DNA of 64,000 nt, from the NCBI RefSeq assembly GCF_003999975.1, contig NZ_RJAC01000012.1, forward strand, positions 1-64,000, read 5' to 3'. The notes beneath the pieces were generated by a model. The model ran no database searches. It worked only from the letters and a program-made list of their open reading frames with translations, and was not told the DNA's origin. The DNA is from Actinoplanes solisilvae. Lineage in GTDB: Bacteria; Actinomycetota; Actinomycetes; Mycobacteriales; Micromonosporaceae. Position 1 is the first letter of the stretch. Each line of letters begins with the position of its first letter. The position numbers and the translations under genes are program-made. This document shows, piece by piece, positions 25,801 to 34,440 of the stretch.

Positions 25801-27575
25801 GGCCCGGGCTCGCGACCGCGCTGGACGACTACGACGGCGCGTTCCTGACCACGCTGCTCGACGACGTCGACGGCCAGGAGCAGTGGCTCGGCTACGACAG
25901 GGCCCGCCGCGTGCTGCCCGCCGCCACGATCGCGCACTGCGTCGAGCGTGGCACCGGATTCCGCGAGGAGGTCGAACGGGCCGTGCTCACCGCCTGGGCC
26001 GACGCCGTGATCCGCGACGACGAGCGGCTGCACCCCCTCGGCGGCGTCGAGCACGATCACCTGGTCGACGAGTTCCGCCGCCTCGACGCCGCCCTGGCCG
26101 CCGAGGCGCCCGTCACGATCGCCGCGGCGATCGAGGCCCGCAAGCCGAGCGTCGCCGACGAGATCGCCCTGCTACGCCGGGAGGGCAGCAAGCAGACCCG
26201 CCACTGCTCCGTACGGGATCTGCTCGCCCGCGCGCGGCAAACCGTGCAGGCGGCCCGTCCGTGCTTCCTCATGTCGCCGCGGGCGGTCAGCCAGTTCCTG
26301 CCGGCCGACCTCACGTTCGACGTGGTCATCTTCGACGAGGCGTCCCAGATCGCGCCGGCCGACGCGATCAACGGCATCTACCGGGCCGACGCGCTGATCG
26401 CGGCGGGTGACGACCGGCAGCTCCCGCCGACCTCGTTCTTCTCGACCCGCGCCGACGAGGACGACGGCACCGACGTCAACGACTTCGAATCGATCCTGGA
26501 GCTCGCCGAGGGCTGCGGGGCGTTCCCGCGCATCAGCCTCGGATGGCACTACCGCAGCCGCCACGAGGCCCTGATCGCGTTCGCCAACCACCGGTTCTAC
26601 CAGGGCCGGCTGATGACCTTCCCCAGCGCCGGGGCCGACCCCGAGACCGGAATCGATCTGGTCCCGGCCGGCGGCGTCTATCGTCGCGGCGGCGCGCGCG
26701 ACAACCCGATCGAGGCCGAGACGGTCGCCGAGCGGATCGTCTCGTGCCTCACCACCCGCCCCGAGCTGTCGCTGGGCGTCGTCACCTTTTCGGTGGCCCA
26801 GGCCGAGGCGATCGAGTCGGCCCTCGAACGCGCCGCGCTGCGCCATCCGGGCCTGGACCGGCTCCTCGAGGGCGACCGGCTCACTGGCTTCTTCATCAAG
26901 AGTCTCGAGTCGGTGCAGGGCGACGAACGCGACGTGATGATCTTCTCGATCGGCTACGGCCGCGACGAGAACGGCCGCATCAGCAGCAACTTCGGCGCGC
27001 TCAACCAACCCAACGGCTGGCGCCGGCTCAACGTGGCGATCACCCGGGCCCGGCGCCGCGTCGAGATCATCTCGTCGGTCCGGTCCCGCGACATCCCGCC
27101 GTCGACCAACCCGGGCGTACGACTGCTCGCCGCCTATCTCGACTACGCCGAGCGCGGCGCGGCCGCCGTGGCAGGCCCCACCGTCGCGGCGAATCCGCTG
27201 GTCACGTCGGTGCTCGAGACGATTCGCGGCTGGGGGTTCCGAGCCGAGGCGGCCCTGAACACGGACGGATACCGCGTCGGCATCGGGGTGCGGCGGCACG
27301 CCCCCGGCGGTGGCTTCGTGCTCGGCGTCGAGTGCGACGGCCCGCTCTACGGCTCGATCGCCGCGGCCCGCGACCGCGACCGGCTCACCGCGGAGATCCT
27401 CACCGGACTCGGCTGGCGGCTGCATCGGGTGTGGAGCACCGCCTGGCACCACGACCCGGCGGGGGAGCGGGCCCGGCTGCGGGCGGCGATCGAGCAGGCG
27501 GCGGGCGAGCTGCCCACCGCGGGACCCTGGCCCTACCGGCGTGACGATTTGTTGAGGCTGCAACCGGTTCTGTGA
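22866..27575 (+). CDS. DUF4011-type SF1 helicase with C-terminal MTES_1575/Vsr-like nuclease fold (hhe-like)
   Basis: 1,569 aa from ATG 22866. The N-terminal DUF4011-like region runs to about residue 235. A low-complexity linker (235-295) precedes the split SF1 helicase: Walker A GPPGTGKSQT near 316, a long helical insertion (about 400-1120), Walker B VVIFDEASQ near 1150, AGDDRQLPPT near 1180 and motif VI NVAITRARRR near 1390. From about 1440 comes a REase_MTES_1575/Vsr-like domain (VLGVECDGPLY, RDRDRLTAEILTGLGWRLHRVWST). This DUF4011-helicase-Vsr order is that of the single-gene hhe antiphage system. The nuclease lacks the usual Asp strand (it reads YRVGIGV) and the His after ECDG, so it may not cut DNA. 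Confidence 0.85.
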   Translation: MVAETPRAAVRAWRDGLVNLDAGNRLLTGRRSAGSTLEIAGPAAPEIVGALRDGRDYGFLPYAARPEPGGLFRTNLSASALGTRLRRLMRRSRQDLLDRGIATLHLAIGTLHWRDEEDAAFTSPILLLPAELTARGPGDVPRLHVRGDDPVVNPALALRLRRMGIATPDVDGLAELDVRACLEKLRSTVSNRAWEITEGVLLSCFSFHKEAMYRDLLDNERRVVTHPLVEALAGQVGTKKPGGQPREGSTGGVVSEPPLPGGWAGIPTRTAEGAQPGPAQRPGHGPERELPLVLDADATQRACVEAAVAGQSFVLDGPPGTGKSQTIANMIGCLLHAGKRVLFVSEKAAALEVVRNRLAGVGLDRYLLELHSHKTTRREVARTLAASLDETTPGPARPTGEVDRERLNELRDRLDAYATAMNERREPLGRSLYDVIGECARRTEPHAAGPMPAVDPRTLTPELVQRLLEAADDLARCRRPAEEGDRFPWRDVTEQNPLTDTLRRARHALRDLAGETQTYATTTEAFALTHPSDAGRLAALVTHAAHRPAVVTDEWLTAPSLEPIARAAERRGRLLSAARQARTAVREAAGVDWPDVPDEEPPALDPGTLTAHAAEVSARLLTAEAGTIDEVVRDAATIAARLGLPAVVTFGDLARVAALAALADRPHRPEPFWFGPGVLTAVSSAAAVLRRCSETVAAIGALCRAYFAESIVDQPVEQLAERLVHEHRGLRKLLGAYRRDWNAVAAFALPTVSPAEAVANLGVAVGWQRALRHRAVVERQHAPLLGRYQHGDPSAIDEALRTAGDLLRLAPPESLPSVADQICRPDPDPALIRFARRARTVAERQPPADLLRDAVEDRRARAAPLTEAAAVLHAFDRATGREVDLDEARRLLDLKKAAAEKEQAVADDPAPELGHDDLDDAVAWARAARRLPNGVDRALSPEQAAALQERPGAAGLAERIGAWEDARDSVLAAFAPTRRPGLATALDDYDGAFLTTLLDDVDGQEQWLGYDRARRVLPAATIAHCVERGTGFREEVERAVLTAWADAVIRDDERLHPLGGVEHDHLVDEFRRLDAALAAEAPVTIAAAIEARKPSVADEIALLRREGSKQTRHCSVRDLLARARQTVQAARPCFLMSPRAVSQFLPADLTFDVVIFDEASQIAPADAINGIYRADALIAAGDDRQLPPTSFFSTRADEDDGTDVNDFESILELAEGCGAFPRISLGWHYRSRHEALIAFANHRFYQGRLMTFPSAGADPETGIDLVPAGGVYRRGGARDNPIEAETVAERIVSCLTTRPELSLGVVTFSVAQAEAIESALERAALRHPGLDRLLEGDRLTGFFIKSLESVQGDERDVMIFSIGYGRDENGRISSNFGALNQPNGWRRLNVAITRARRRVEIISSVRSRDIPPSTNPGVRLLAAYLDYAERGAAAVAGPTVAANPLVTSVLETIRGWGFRAEAALNTDGYRVGIGVRRHAPGGGFVLGVECDGPLYGSIAAARDRDRLTAEILTGLGWRLHRVWSTAWHHDPAGERARLRAAIEQAAGELPTAGPWPYRRDDLLRLQPVL

Positions 27576-27653
27576 TCGATCGTCGCGGACCGGGTACGGT
27601 ATTGCCCGAATGCGGTATTGACTGCATGCGCGGCGATGTCCAGCATATGTCGC

Positions 27654-29030
27654 GTGAATCCAGGGACCACCGCGCCGGTCAGCTGCGTCGCCTTCCGGGC
27701 CGACGGCATGCGTCTGGCCGGCGGCACCCAGGCCGGCACGGTCATGGTGCAGGAGACGAGCGACCCCTCCCGCCCCGTGACGCTGACCGAATTCGCCCAC
27801 CGGTCGGCCGTGCTCGCCGCGGCCTGGAACCCGGGCGCCTCCGACCTGCTGGCCACGGGCTCGGCCGACGGCACGGCCGCCGTGTGGCGCGTCGTCGACG
27901 ACCGCCCGCCGTACCTCATGAAAGTCCTCGGTGGACACCCCGCCGCGGTCGCCGACGTCGCCTGGATGCCCGACGGTCAGCACCTGCTCTGCCTTCTCGG
28001 CGACGGGCGCGCGGCGGTGTGGCAGGCGTTCGGCGAGACCTACCTGGGCGAGATCGACGACTGTGTACGCCTCGACGTGAGCCCGACCGGCCTGGTCGCC
28101 ACGGTCGGCACGAACGGCTTCGTGGCCGTGCGCGACCTGGCCCAGGACCGCGCCCCGCTCGCCGGGCGGGCCGCCCCCGCCGTCGAGGCCTGCGCCTGGT
28201 CGCCCGACGCGACCACGCTCGCGCTGGCCCGGCGCGACGGCACGGTCGAGCTGCGCAACGCCCACCTCGACCCGATCCGCACGATCCGGGCCGGGGACAG
28301 CCCGCTGCGCTCGGTGACGTGGTCGGCCGACGGGCGGCATGTGCTCGCGGGGGCGTACGACGGCAGTGTCCTCGCGGTCGACGCGGAGAGCCGCCCGGTG
28401 TGGCGCCTGAGCGACCCGACGATCCGTACGAGATCTCTCGCCGTCGGCGGCCCGGTGCTCGCCACCGCCGCCTTCGCCGCCCGCCCGCACCTGATCGACG
28501 CCACCTCGGGCAAACCCTTCACGCCCGGCCTCGCCCCGTCCACGCCGGCCACGCCGACCCGGCCGTTCCGCGGTGCCGTGCTCGCCGCCGAGGGCCGCGT
28601 CGTCACCGCGGGCCCGCCCGGTGCCCGCGTTGTGGTCGTCGAGCACGACCTGCGCGTCGGCGCGATCGACGCCCTCGCCGACCGCGTCGTCGTCTCGGCC
28701 GCCCACCAGGCCGTGCGCGTGGCCCGCCTCGACCCGGCCGTCCTCGAGGTCGAGCGCGGCATCACCCTGCGGGCCCCCGAGCCGGTGCGTACGGTCGCCC
28801 TGCTCGGCACGCCCGAGACCACCGTGGTCGTCGCCGCCTCGCACGACGTGCGCCTCTGGTCGTGGACCGTCGACTGGACCGGCCCGCCGGCCGGCCCCAC
28901 CCTGGTCGGCGAGTTCGGCGCGGGCCTGGCCACCCTGCAACGCCTCGACGAGCACCGCCTGACCGCCACCGACCACCGAGGCGAACTGGCCATCCTGGCC
29001 CTGGGCGCCGACGGCGCGCTTTCGACCTGA
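27654..29030 (+). CDS. WD40-repeat protein
   Basis: About 458 aa from GTG 27654; ATG 27636 and TTG 27618 are other in-frame starts, none with a clear ribosome site. WD-type units include LLATGSADGTAAVWRV, ALARRDGTVELRN, VLAGAYDGSVLAVD and VVVAASHDVRLWSW, enough for one beta-propeller. No signal peptide or extra domain. It starts 78 bp after the helicase on the same strand and may be co-transcribed. In actinomycetes such stand-alone propellers often accompany NB-ARC or helicase genes. Confidence 0.85.
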   Translation: MNPGTTAPVSCVAFRADGMRLAGGTQAGTVMVQETSDPSRPVTLTEFAHRSAVLAAAWNPGASDLLATGSADGTAAVWRVVDDRPPYLMKVLGGHPAAVADVAWMPDGQHLLCLLGDGRAAVWQAFGETYLGEIDDCVRLDVSPTGLVATVGTNGFVAVRDLAQDRAPLAGRAAPAVEACAWSPDATTLALARRDGTVELRNAHLDPIRTIRAGDSPLRSVTWSADGRHVLAGAYDGSVLAVDAESRPVWRLSDPTIRTRSLAVGGPVLATAAFAARPHLIDATSGKPFTPGLAPSTPATPTRPFRGAVLAAEGRVVTAGPPGARVVVVEHDLRVGAIDALADRVVVSAAHQAVRVARLDPAVLEVERGITLRAPEPVRTVALLGTPETTVVVAASHDVRLWSWTVDWTGPPAGPTLVGEFGAGLATLQRLDEHRLTATDHRGELAILALGADGALST

Positions 29031-29034
29031 CGGG

Positions 29035-29655
29035 TTATTCGAAGCGGGAGGGGTCGCCCGAGCCCACGCGCAGGATCTCGGGCTCGCCGCCGGAGAGGTC
29101 GACGACCGTGGTCGGCTCGACGCCGCAGTCGCCGGCGTCGACCACCGCGTCGAGCACGTGGTCGAGGGTTTCCTTGATCTCCCAGCCCATCGTCATCGGC
29201 TCGTCCTGGCCCGGCAGCAGCAGCGTGCTCGACACCAGCGGCTCACCCAGCTCGGCCAGGATCGCCTGCGCGACGACGTGGTCGGGGATGCGGGCGCCGA
29301 CCGTCTTCTTCTTCGGGTGCAGCAGCCGCCGCGGCACCTCTTTGGTGGCCGGCAGGATGAACGTGTAGGGCCCCGGGGTGGCCGACTTGACCGCGCGGAA
29401 CGCCGCGTTGTTGATCTGCACGAACTGGCCGAGCTGCGCGAAGTCGCGGCACATCAGCGTGAAGTGGTGCCGGTCGTCGAGGTGGCGGATCTCGCGGATG
29501 CGGTCGAGCCCCTCCTTGTTACCCATCCGGCAGCCCAGCGCGAAGCACGAGTCGGTCGGGTAGGCGATCAACCCGTCCGCCCGGACGATCTCCACCACCT
29601 GACGGATCGAGCGGGCCTGCGGGTTGTCCGGATGAACGTCGAAATACTTCGCCAC
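29035..29655 (-). CDS. YrdC/Sua5/YciO-type threonylcarbamoyl-AMP synthase family protein
   Basis: 206 aa from GTG 29655. The YciO pattern is clear: KYFDVHPDNPQARSIRQVVE, LIAYPTDSCFALGC near residue 32, the KxR-type RIREIRHLDDRHHFTLMC and ATPGPYTFILPATKEVPRR. The family makes threonylcarbamoyl-adenylate for tRNA t6A37; YciO members are weaker than true Sua5, so the assignment is to family level. Confidence 0.88.
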   Translation of the reverse strand: MAKYFDVHPDNPQARSIRQVVEIVRADGLIAYPTDSCFALGCRMGNKEGLDRIREIRHLDDRHHFTLMCRDFAQLGQFVQINNAAFRAVKSATPGPYTFILPATKEVPRRLLHPKKKTVGARIPDHVVAQAILAELGEPLVSSTLLLPGQDEPMTMGWEIKETLDHVLDAVVDAGDCGVEPTTVVDLSGGEPEILRVGSGDPSRFE

Positions 29656-29664
29656 CAGGAAATA

Positions 29665-30495
29665 CTAGTGGCGGTACGCCTTGACGACCGCAGACATGTC
29701 CGACTCGGCGTGCCCGAGTGCGGCCGTCGAGGCGTACAGGTCCCGGCAGACGTCGAGCAGCGGTGACGCGAGGCCCCGGCGGCGCGCGGCCGCCACGATC
29801 AACTCGTTGTTCTTGAGCACGTCGCGGATCGAGGCCTGCACGTCGAAGTCCCCGTCGACCAGCTTGCCGGCCTTGCCGCGCGAGACGGCGCTGGCCATCG
29901 GTCCCGCGTCGAGCACCCGCCGCAGCACCTCGGTGTCGAGCCCGTGCCCCGCGGCGAAGTGGAAGGCCTCGGCGAGCCCGGTGACCATGCTGATCAGGAA
30001 CGTGTTCACGGCCAGCTTCATCAGCAGCGCGCCCGGAACGGCCCCGCAGTCGACCACCTGAGCGCACATCGGGGCGAGCAGGGGCCGTACGCGGTCAAGG
30101 TCTTGCTCCTCTCCCGCGATCATGGCGATCAGCGATCCCGACTCGGCCGGCCCTCGCGACCCGGAGACGGGCGCCTCGACATAACCCCCACCGGCCGCCG
30201 CCACGGCCGCCGCCAGCCGTTTCGAGTGTTCGGGACTGGTCGTGCCCATGTGGACGACCACCGTGCCGGCCAGCGAGGCCGGGAGCACGTCGTCGATGGC
30301 CTGCTCGGTCGCCAGCATCAGGATGACGACGCCGGCCTTCGCGAACACGTCGGCCGGCGTGCTCGCGCGGATCGCCCCGGGCGGGGTGTCGCCCCGATCG
30401 GTGCGGTTCCAGACGATCAGCTCGACGCCGGCGCGGGCCAGGTTCGCCGCCATCGGCCGCCCCATCACCCCGAGCCCGACAAATCCCACGGTCAT
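29665..30495 (-). CDS. 3-hydroxyisobutyrate dehydrogenase-family oxidoreductase
   Basis: 276 aa from ATG 30495 (GTG 30504 adds three residues). The Rossmann motif is VGFVGLGVMGRPMAANLA; the substrate motif is YVEAPVSGSRGPAESG (near residue 110); the catalytic Lys is in GALLMKLAVNTFL (near 163). It reduces or oxidises beta-hydroxy acids with NAD(P). It lies 9 bp upstream of the YciO gene on the same strand, so co-transcription is likely. Confidence 0.88.
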   Translation of the reverse strand: MTVGFVGLGVMGRPMAANLARAGVELIVWNRTDRGDTPPGAIRASTPADVFAKAGVVILMLATEQAIDDVLPASLAGTVVVHMGTTSPEHSKRLAAAVAAAGGGYVEAPVSGSRGPAESGSLIAMIAGEEQDLDRVRPLLAPMCAQVVDCGAVPGALLMKLAVNTFLISMVTGLAEAFHFAAGHGLDTEVLRRVLDAGPMASAVSRGKAGKLVDGDFDVQASIRDVLKNNELIVAAARRRGLASPLLDVCRDLYASTAALGHAESDMSAVVKAYRH

Positions 30496-30709
30496 GGCGC
30501 CCACGGTAGGCCGGAAAGGACCGCCGTTCCGACGGCCAATTTCCGAACGGTGGCGGGTGGCGTCGGGGAACAGGCACCCTGGCGAGCGGATCCGCGGCCG
30601 GTTGACGGGATTCTCCCAGGCATTTCCGCGTTCGGCGCTGTCACGGTGGTTAACTGGACCGGATCCCGGTTCCGAGGCTTGGCGACCTGCGCCGCACGGA
30701 AGAGGCTCG

Positions 30710-33700
30710 ATGACTGACCAACGTCACGGCAAGGTCGTGACTTTCTACTCGTTCAAGGGTGGGGCGGGCCGCACGATGGCGCTCGCCAATGTCGCCTGGA
30801 TCCTGGCCGCGAACGGCAAGCGGGTGCTGGTCGCCGATTGGGATCTCGAGTCGCCCGGGCTGCACCGGTTCTTCGAACCGTTCCTCGGGGTGGAGAAGGC
30901 CGAGGCCACCGCCGGAATCATCGACATGATCCGCTCCTACGAATACGAGTCGACCCGGCCGTTCCCCCGCGAGGACGGCTGGTACAAGGCTTTCGCCCAG
31001 GTCAACGCGTTCGCGTTCACGCTCGACTGGGGTCACTTCCCGCCGGGGGGACGGCTCAGTCTCCTCTCCGCCGGACGGCAGAACCGCGAATACTCCGCGC
31101 TCCTCAACGCGATCAACTGGGACGACTTCTACCATGAGCACAACGGTGGCGCCTTCATAGACGCGCTCGCGGCCGACATGCGCGCCAACTACGACTACGC
31201 CCTGCTCGACAGTCGCAGCGGACTCAGCGACGTCGCCGACATCTGCAGCGTGCAGTTGCCCGACGTGCTCGTCGACTGCTTCGCGCTGAACGCGCAGAGC
31301 ATCGACGGCGCGGCCAAGATCGCCGAGGTGGTCACCCGCCGGCCCGTGGGCGTGCGGCCGCCGATCAGGGTCCTGCCCGTGCCGATGCGGGTCGACCCGG
31401 CCGAGAAGGAGAAGGCCGAGGCGGGCCGCACATTCGCCCGGCGGCGCTTTCCCGGGATGCCCGCCGGCCTGACGGCGAGCGAGCGGGCCGGCTACTGGAA
31501 CGCGGTCGAGGTGCCGTACCAGCCGTTCTACGCCTACGAGGAAACTCTCGCGACTTTCGCCGACCGTCCCGGGCAGTCCGCGACCTTGCTGGCGGCCTAC
31601 GAGAAACTCACCCGGTTCATCACCGACGGCGACGTGGTGGCGTTGCCGCACATGGACGAGACGTTGCGGATCAGGACGGCCAAACGGTTCGTCCGTTCCC
31701 TGTTCGAGGTCTCCGACGAGGTCACGCTGCGCTACGCGGCGGAGGATCAGGCCTGGGCGGAGTGGATCGGCGGCGTGCTGAAGGCGGTCGGGGTCAGCGT
31801 GCACGACCCGAACGGGCCGACCGGCGCCCCTCCGACGGCCGCGGCCCGGTCGTTGACGTTGATCTCCCATGCCAACGCCGCGGCGTTCGCCGGCATCATC
31901 ACGCGCGACCGGTCGGCCCTGCGACCCTCGCTGGCGATCTATGTGGACGATGTCACGCCGCTGCCGTCGTTCGCCCCGTCGTCCTCCGCCTTCCTCGCGG
32001 GTCAGCCCGCCGAGGTCGCGGTGGAACGGACCCTGCGGCTGGTCGGGCTGTGGCCGGGCGAGAAGCCGGATCTGTCGGCCATCGGCACGCGCTTCCCCGG
32101 CGAGCGCCCGGTCGTCATCAACGCCCCGAGCCGTAACGGTCGGTTCACCGGTCGTAAGGAATTCCTCCTCGGGCTTCGCGCCGGGTTGCGCGGCGGCGTG
32201 GGGATGCCGGTGGTCCTGCAGGGAATGGGAGGCACCGGCAAGACCCAGCTCGCGCTCGAATACGCGCACCGGTTCCGCAACGCCTACGACGTCGTCTGGT
32301 GGGTCGACGCCGACATGACGACGTTCGTCGACACCCAGGTGGCCGAGCTGGGCCAGGAGCTCGGCCTGAACACGGCCGGCTCCGGTGTCGAGGACAAGGT
32401 CCGCAAGGTGATCGGCGCGCTCGAGGACGGCGAGCCGTACGCCCGCTGGCTGCTGATCTTCGACAACGCGGAGGACGTCGACGAGCTTCTCGAATTCGTC
32501 CCGCGGCAATCCGGGCACGTGCTGGTCACCTCCCGCAACAACCGGTGGGGCGACCGGGCGCTGCCGATGCCGGTCGACGTCTTCCAGCGGCCGGAGAGCG
32601 TCGAACATCTGCGCCGGCGACTGCCCATGATCGGAGCCGACGAGGCCGACCGGCTCGCCGACCTCCTGGGCGATCTGCCCTTGGCGGTTGCCGACGCCGG
32701 TGCGTGGCTGTCCGAGACGGGCGAGCCGGTGGGGGAGTTCCTGCGCCGTGTGGAACTGACCGGTCCGGGTGAGGCCGTCGAGCAGGTCTGGACCGCTTCG
32801 CTCGACCTGCTGCGCGAGCGGTCCGCCGCCGCCTATCGCCTGCTCGAGCTGTGTTCGATGCTCGCCCCCGAGATTCCCCTGGAGCTGGTCTACGGCCACG
32901 ACCTGGCGACGGCGCTGGTCGATCTCGATCCGTTCGCCTCCGACCGGCACTACCGCGCTGCCCTGATACAACATCTCCACCGCCTGGCCCTGGTCAAGCT
33001 CGACGTGTCACGCCGCAGGATTCAGGTCCACCGGCTGCTGCAGCACGTCGTTCGCGGCCGCATGACCGAGACGGACCGCGACGACACCCGTCATCGGATC
33101 CACCGTGTTCTCGCCGATTCCCGTCCGCCGCACGAGATCGACGACCCTGCCTCCTGGTCGCGTTTCGACATGCTCTGGCCCCATCTCGAGATGTCGGGGG
33201 CCGCCGACTGTGCCGACGAGACGGTCCGCCAGCTCATGATCGACCGGTTGCGCCATCTCTGGATCACCGGTCGGTTCGACGAGGGCTTGCGGTTCGGCCG
33301 CCGGATGGAACAGAAGTGGGCGACCGCGTGGGCCGCCGACGGGGACACGCTGCACCGGCAGCTCCTCCACCTGCGGTTCAACATCGCCAACCTGCTGCGG
33401 CAGACGGCCCAGTTCGAGCAGGCCCTCGTGCTCGACGAAGCCGTTCTGCGGGAACAGGTCGAGGTGCTGGGCCGCGAACACCCGCACACGTTGATGACCG
33501 CCGGAGGACTCGGTGGTGATCTGCGAGCGTCGGGGCGGTACGCGGACGCCCTCCGGCATGACGAGAAGACGTACCTGGCATGGGTGGAGCACTACGGCGA
33601 GAGCTTTCCGCGGACGCTGCTGGCGCTGAACAACCTGGCCACGACCAACCGCCTGGCCGGTGATTTCCGCACCGCCCTCGAACGCGATCAGCACACCTAC

Positions 33701-34432
33701 GAACAGTGGACGATTCTGGTCGGCCAGGGCCACCCGTACACCCTGAACGCCGGCTCGAACCTGGGTCGTGACCTGCGCGACGCCGGCGAGTACGCGCGGT
33801 CGGTCGAGCTGCTCGACGACATCGCGCGCCGCTACCAGTCAGTCCTCGGCTCCCGGTCGCATCTGACTCTCGGCGCGCGGGTGAACCTGGCGGTGTCGCT
33901 CGGCTGCGTCGGACGGCACGCCGAAGCCGCGGAACTTCTCGACGAGACGTACGAGCAGCTTCTCGAGGCTCTCGGACCGTTCAACCCGGTCACTCTGGCG
34001 TGCCGCTCGGGCCTGGCCGTGAGTCACTTCGCCCTCGGTGAGGCGGCGACCTGCCTGAGCGAGTTCGAGGAGATCAGGCTGGCGCGGGCCACCGAGCTCG
34101 GTCGCCGGCACCCGCACACACTCGTCGCCGGGAACAACCTGGCCGTGGCCCAGCAAGCGATCGGTGAGCGGGGACCGGCGGGGAATCTCGCCGCCGAGAT
34201 CGTGGACGAGATGAGAACCGTTCTCGGCGACTCGCACCCGCACACTCTCGCCTGCGAGCTCAACCTGGCGATTCTTCGGGGCGGGCCGCAGCGGCCCGCG
34301 CTGGTCGAGTCGTTGGTGGATCGCCACCGCATGGTGCTCGGCCCGGACCACCCGGACACCCTGCGGTGCATGGCCGCCGCCGGGCGGGACTCGGGTGACC
34401 TGTTCCGGATGCTCGACGCGCATCCGTTCTGA
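30710..34432 (+). CDS. FxsT-like STAND protein: ParA-like NTPase, TIR-like, NB-ARC, TPR
   Basis: 1,240 aa from ATG 30710 (GGAAGAGG 5 nt upstream). Domain order: MinD/ParA-like NTPase with deviant Walker A SFKGGAGRTMALANVAW at 14-30 and VLVADWDLESPGLHRFF; a divergent TIR-like segment at about 336-440 (YAAEDQAWAEWIGGVL); NB-ARC with GMGGTGKTQLALEY near 502 and WLLIFDNAEDV; and from about 880 a run of TPR_10/12-type repeats to the end. This matches the FxSxx-COOH system TPR protein family. No FxSxx peptide, radical SAM (FxsB) or FxsC gene is in the window. Probably an NTP-driven sensor for immunity or signalling. Confidence 0.85.
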   Translation: MTDQRHGKVVTFYSFKGGAGRTMALANVAWILAANGKRVLVADWDLESPGLHRFFEPFLGVEKAEATAGIIDMIRSYEYESTRPFPREDGWYKAFAQVNAFAFTLDWGHFPPGGRLSLLSAGRQNREYSALLNAINWDDFYHEHNGGAFIDALAADMRANYDYALLDSRSGLSDVADICSVQLPDVLVDCFALNAQSIDGAAKIAEVVTRRPVGVRPPIRVLPVPMRVDPAEKEKAEAGRTFARRRFPGMPAGLTASERAGYWNAVEVPYQPFYAYEETLATFADRPGQSATLLAAYEKLTRFITDGDVVALPHMDETLRIRTAKRFVRSLFEVSDEVTLRYAAEDQAWAEWIGGVLKAVGVSVHDPNGPTGAPPTAAARSLTLISHANAAAFAGIITRDRSALRPSLAIYVDDVTPLPSFAPSSSAFLAGQPAEVAVERTLRLVGLWPGEKPDLSAIGTRFPGERPVVINAPSRNGRFTGRKEFLLGLRAGLRGGVGMPVVLQGMGGTGKTQLALEYAHRFRNAYDVVWWVDADMTTFVDTQVAELGQELGLNTAGSGVEDKVRKVIGALEDGEPYARWLLIFDNAEDVDELLEFVPRQSGHVLVTSRNNRWGDRALPMPVDVFQRPESVEHLRRRLPMIGADEADRLADLLGDLPLAVADAGAWLSETGEPVGEFLRRVELTGPGEAVEQVWTASLDLLRERSAAAYRLLELCSMLAPEIPLELVYGHDLATALVDLDPFASDRHYRAALIQHLHRLALVKLDVSRRRIQVHRLLQHVVRGRMTETDRDDTRHRIHRVLADSRPPHEIDDPASWSRFDMLWPHLEMSGAADCADETVRQLMIDRLRHLWITGRFDEGLRFGRRMEQKWATAWAADGDTLHRQLLHLRFNIANLLRQTAQFEQALVLDEAVLREQVEVLGREHPHTLMTAGGLGGDLRASGRYADALRHDEKTYLAWVEHYGESFPRTLLALNNLATTNRLAGDFRTALERDQHTYEQWTILVGQGHPYTLNAGSNLGRDLRDAGEYARSVELLDDIARRYQSVLGSRSHLTLGARVNLAVSLGCVGRHAEAAELLDETYEQLLEALGPFNPVTLACRSGLAVSHFALGEAATCLSEFEEIRLARATELGRRHPHTLVAGNNLAVAQQAIGERGPAGNLAAEIVDEMRTVLGDSHPHTLACELNLAILRGGPQRPALVESLVDRHRMVLGPDHPDTLRCMAAAGRDSGDLFRMLDAHPF

Positions 34433-34440
34433 TCTTCCGG

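Noticed and set aside
22785..26060. 1,091-aa minus-strand frame opposite the helicase
   Set aside because: Antisense shadow; Gly/Arg/Val-rich sequence with no motif.
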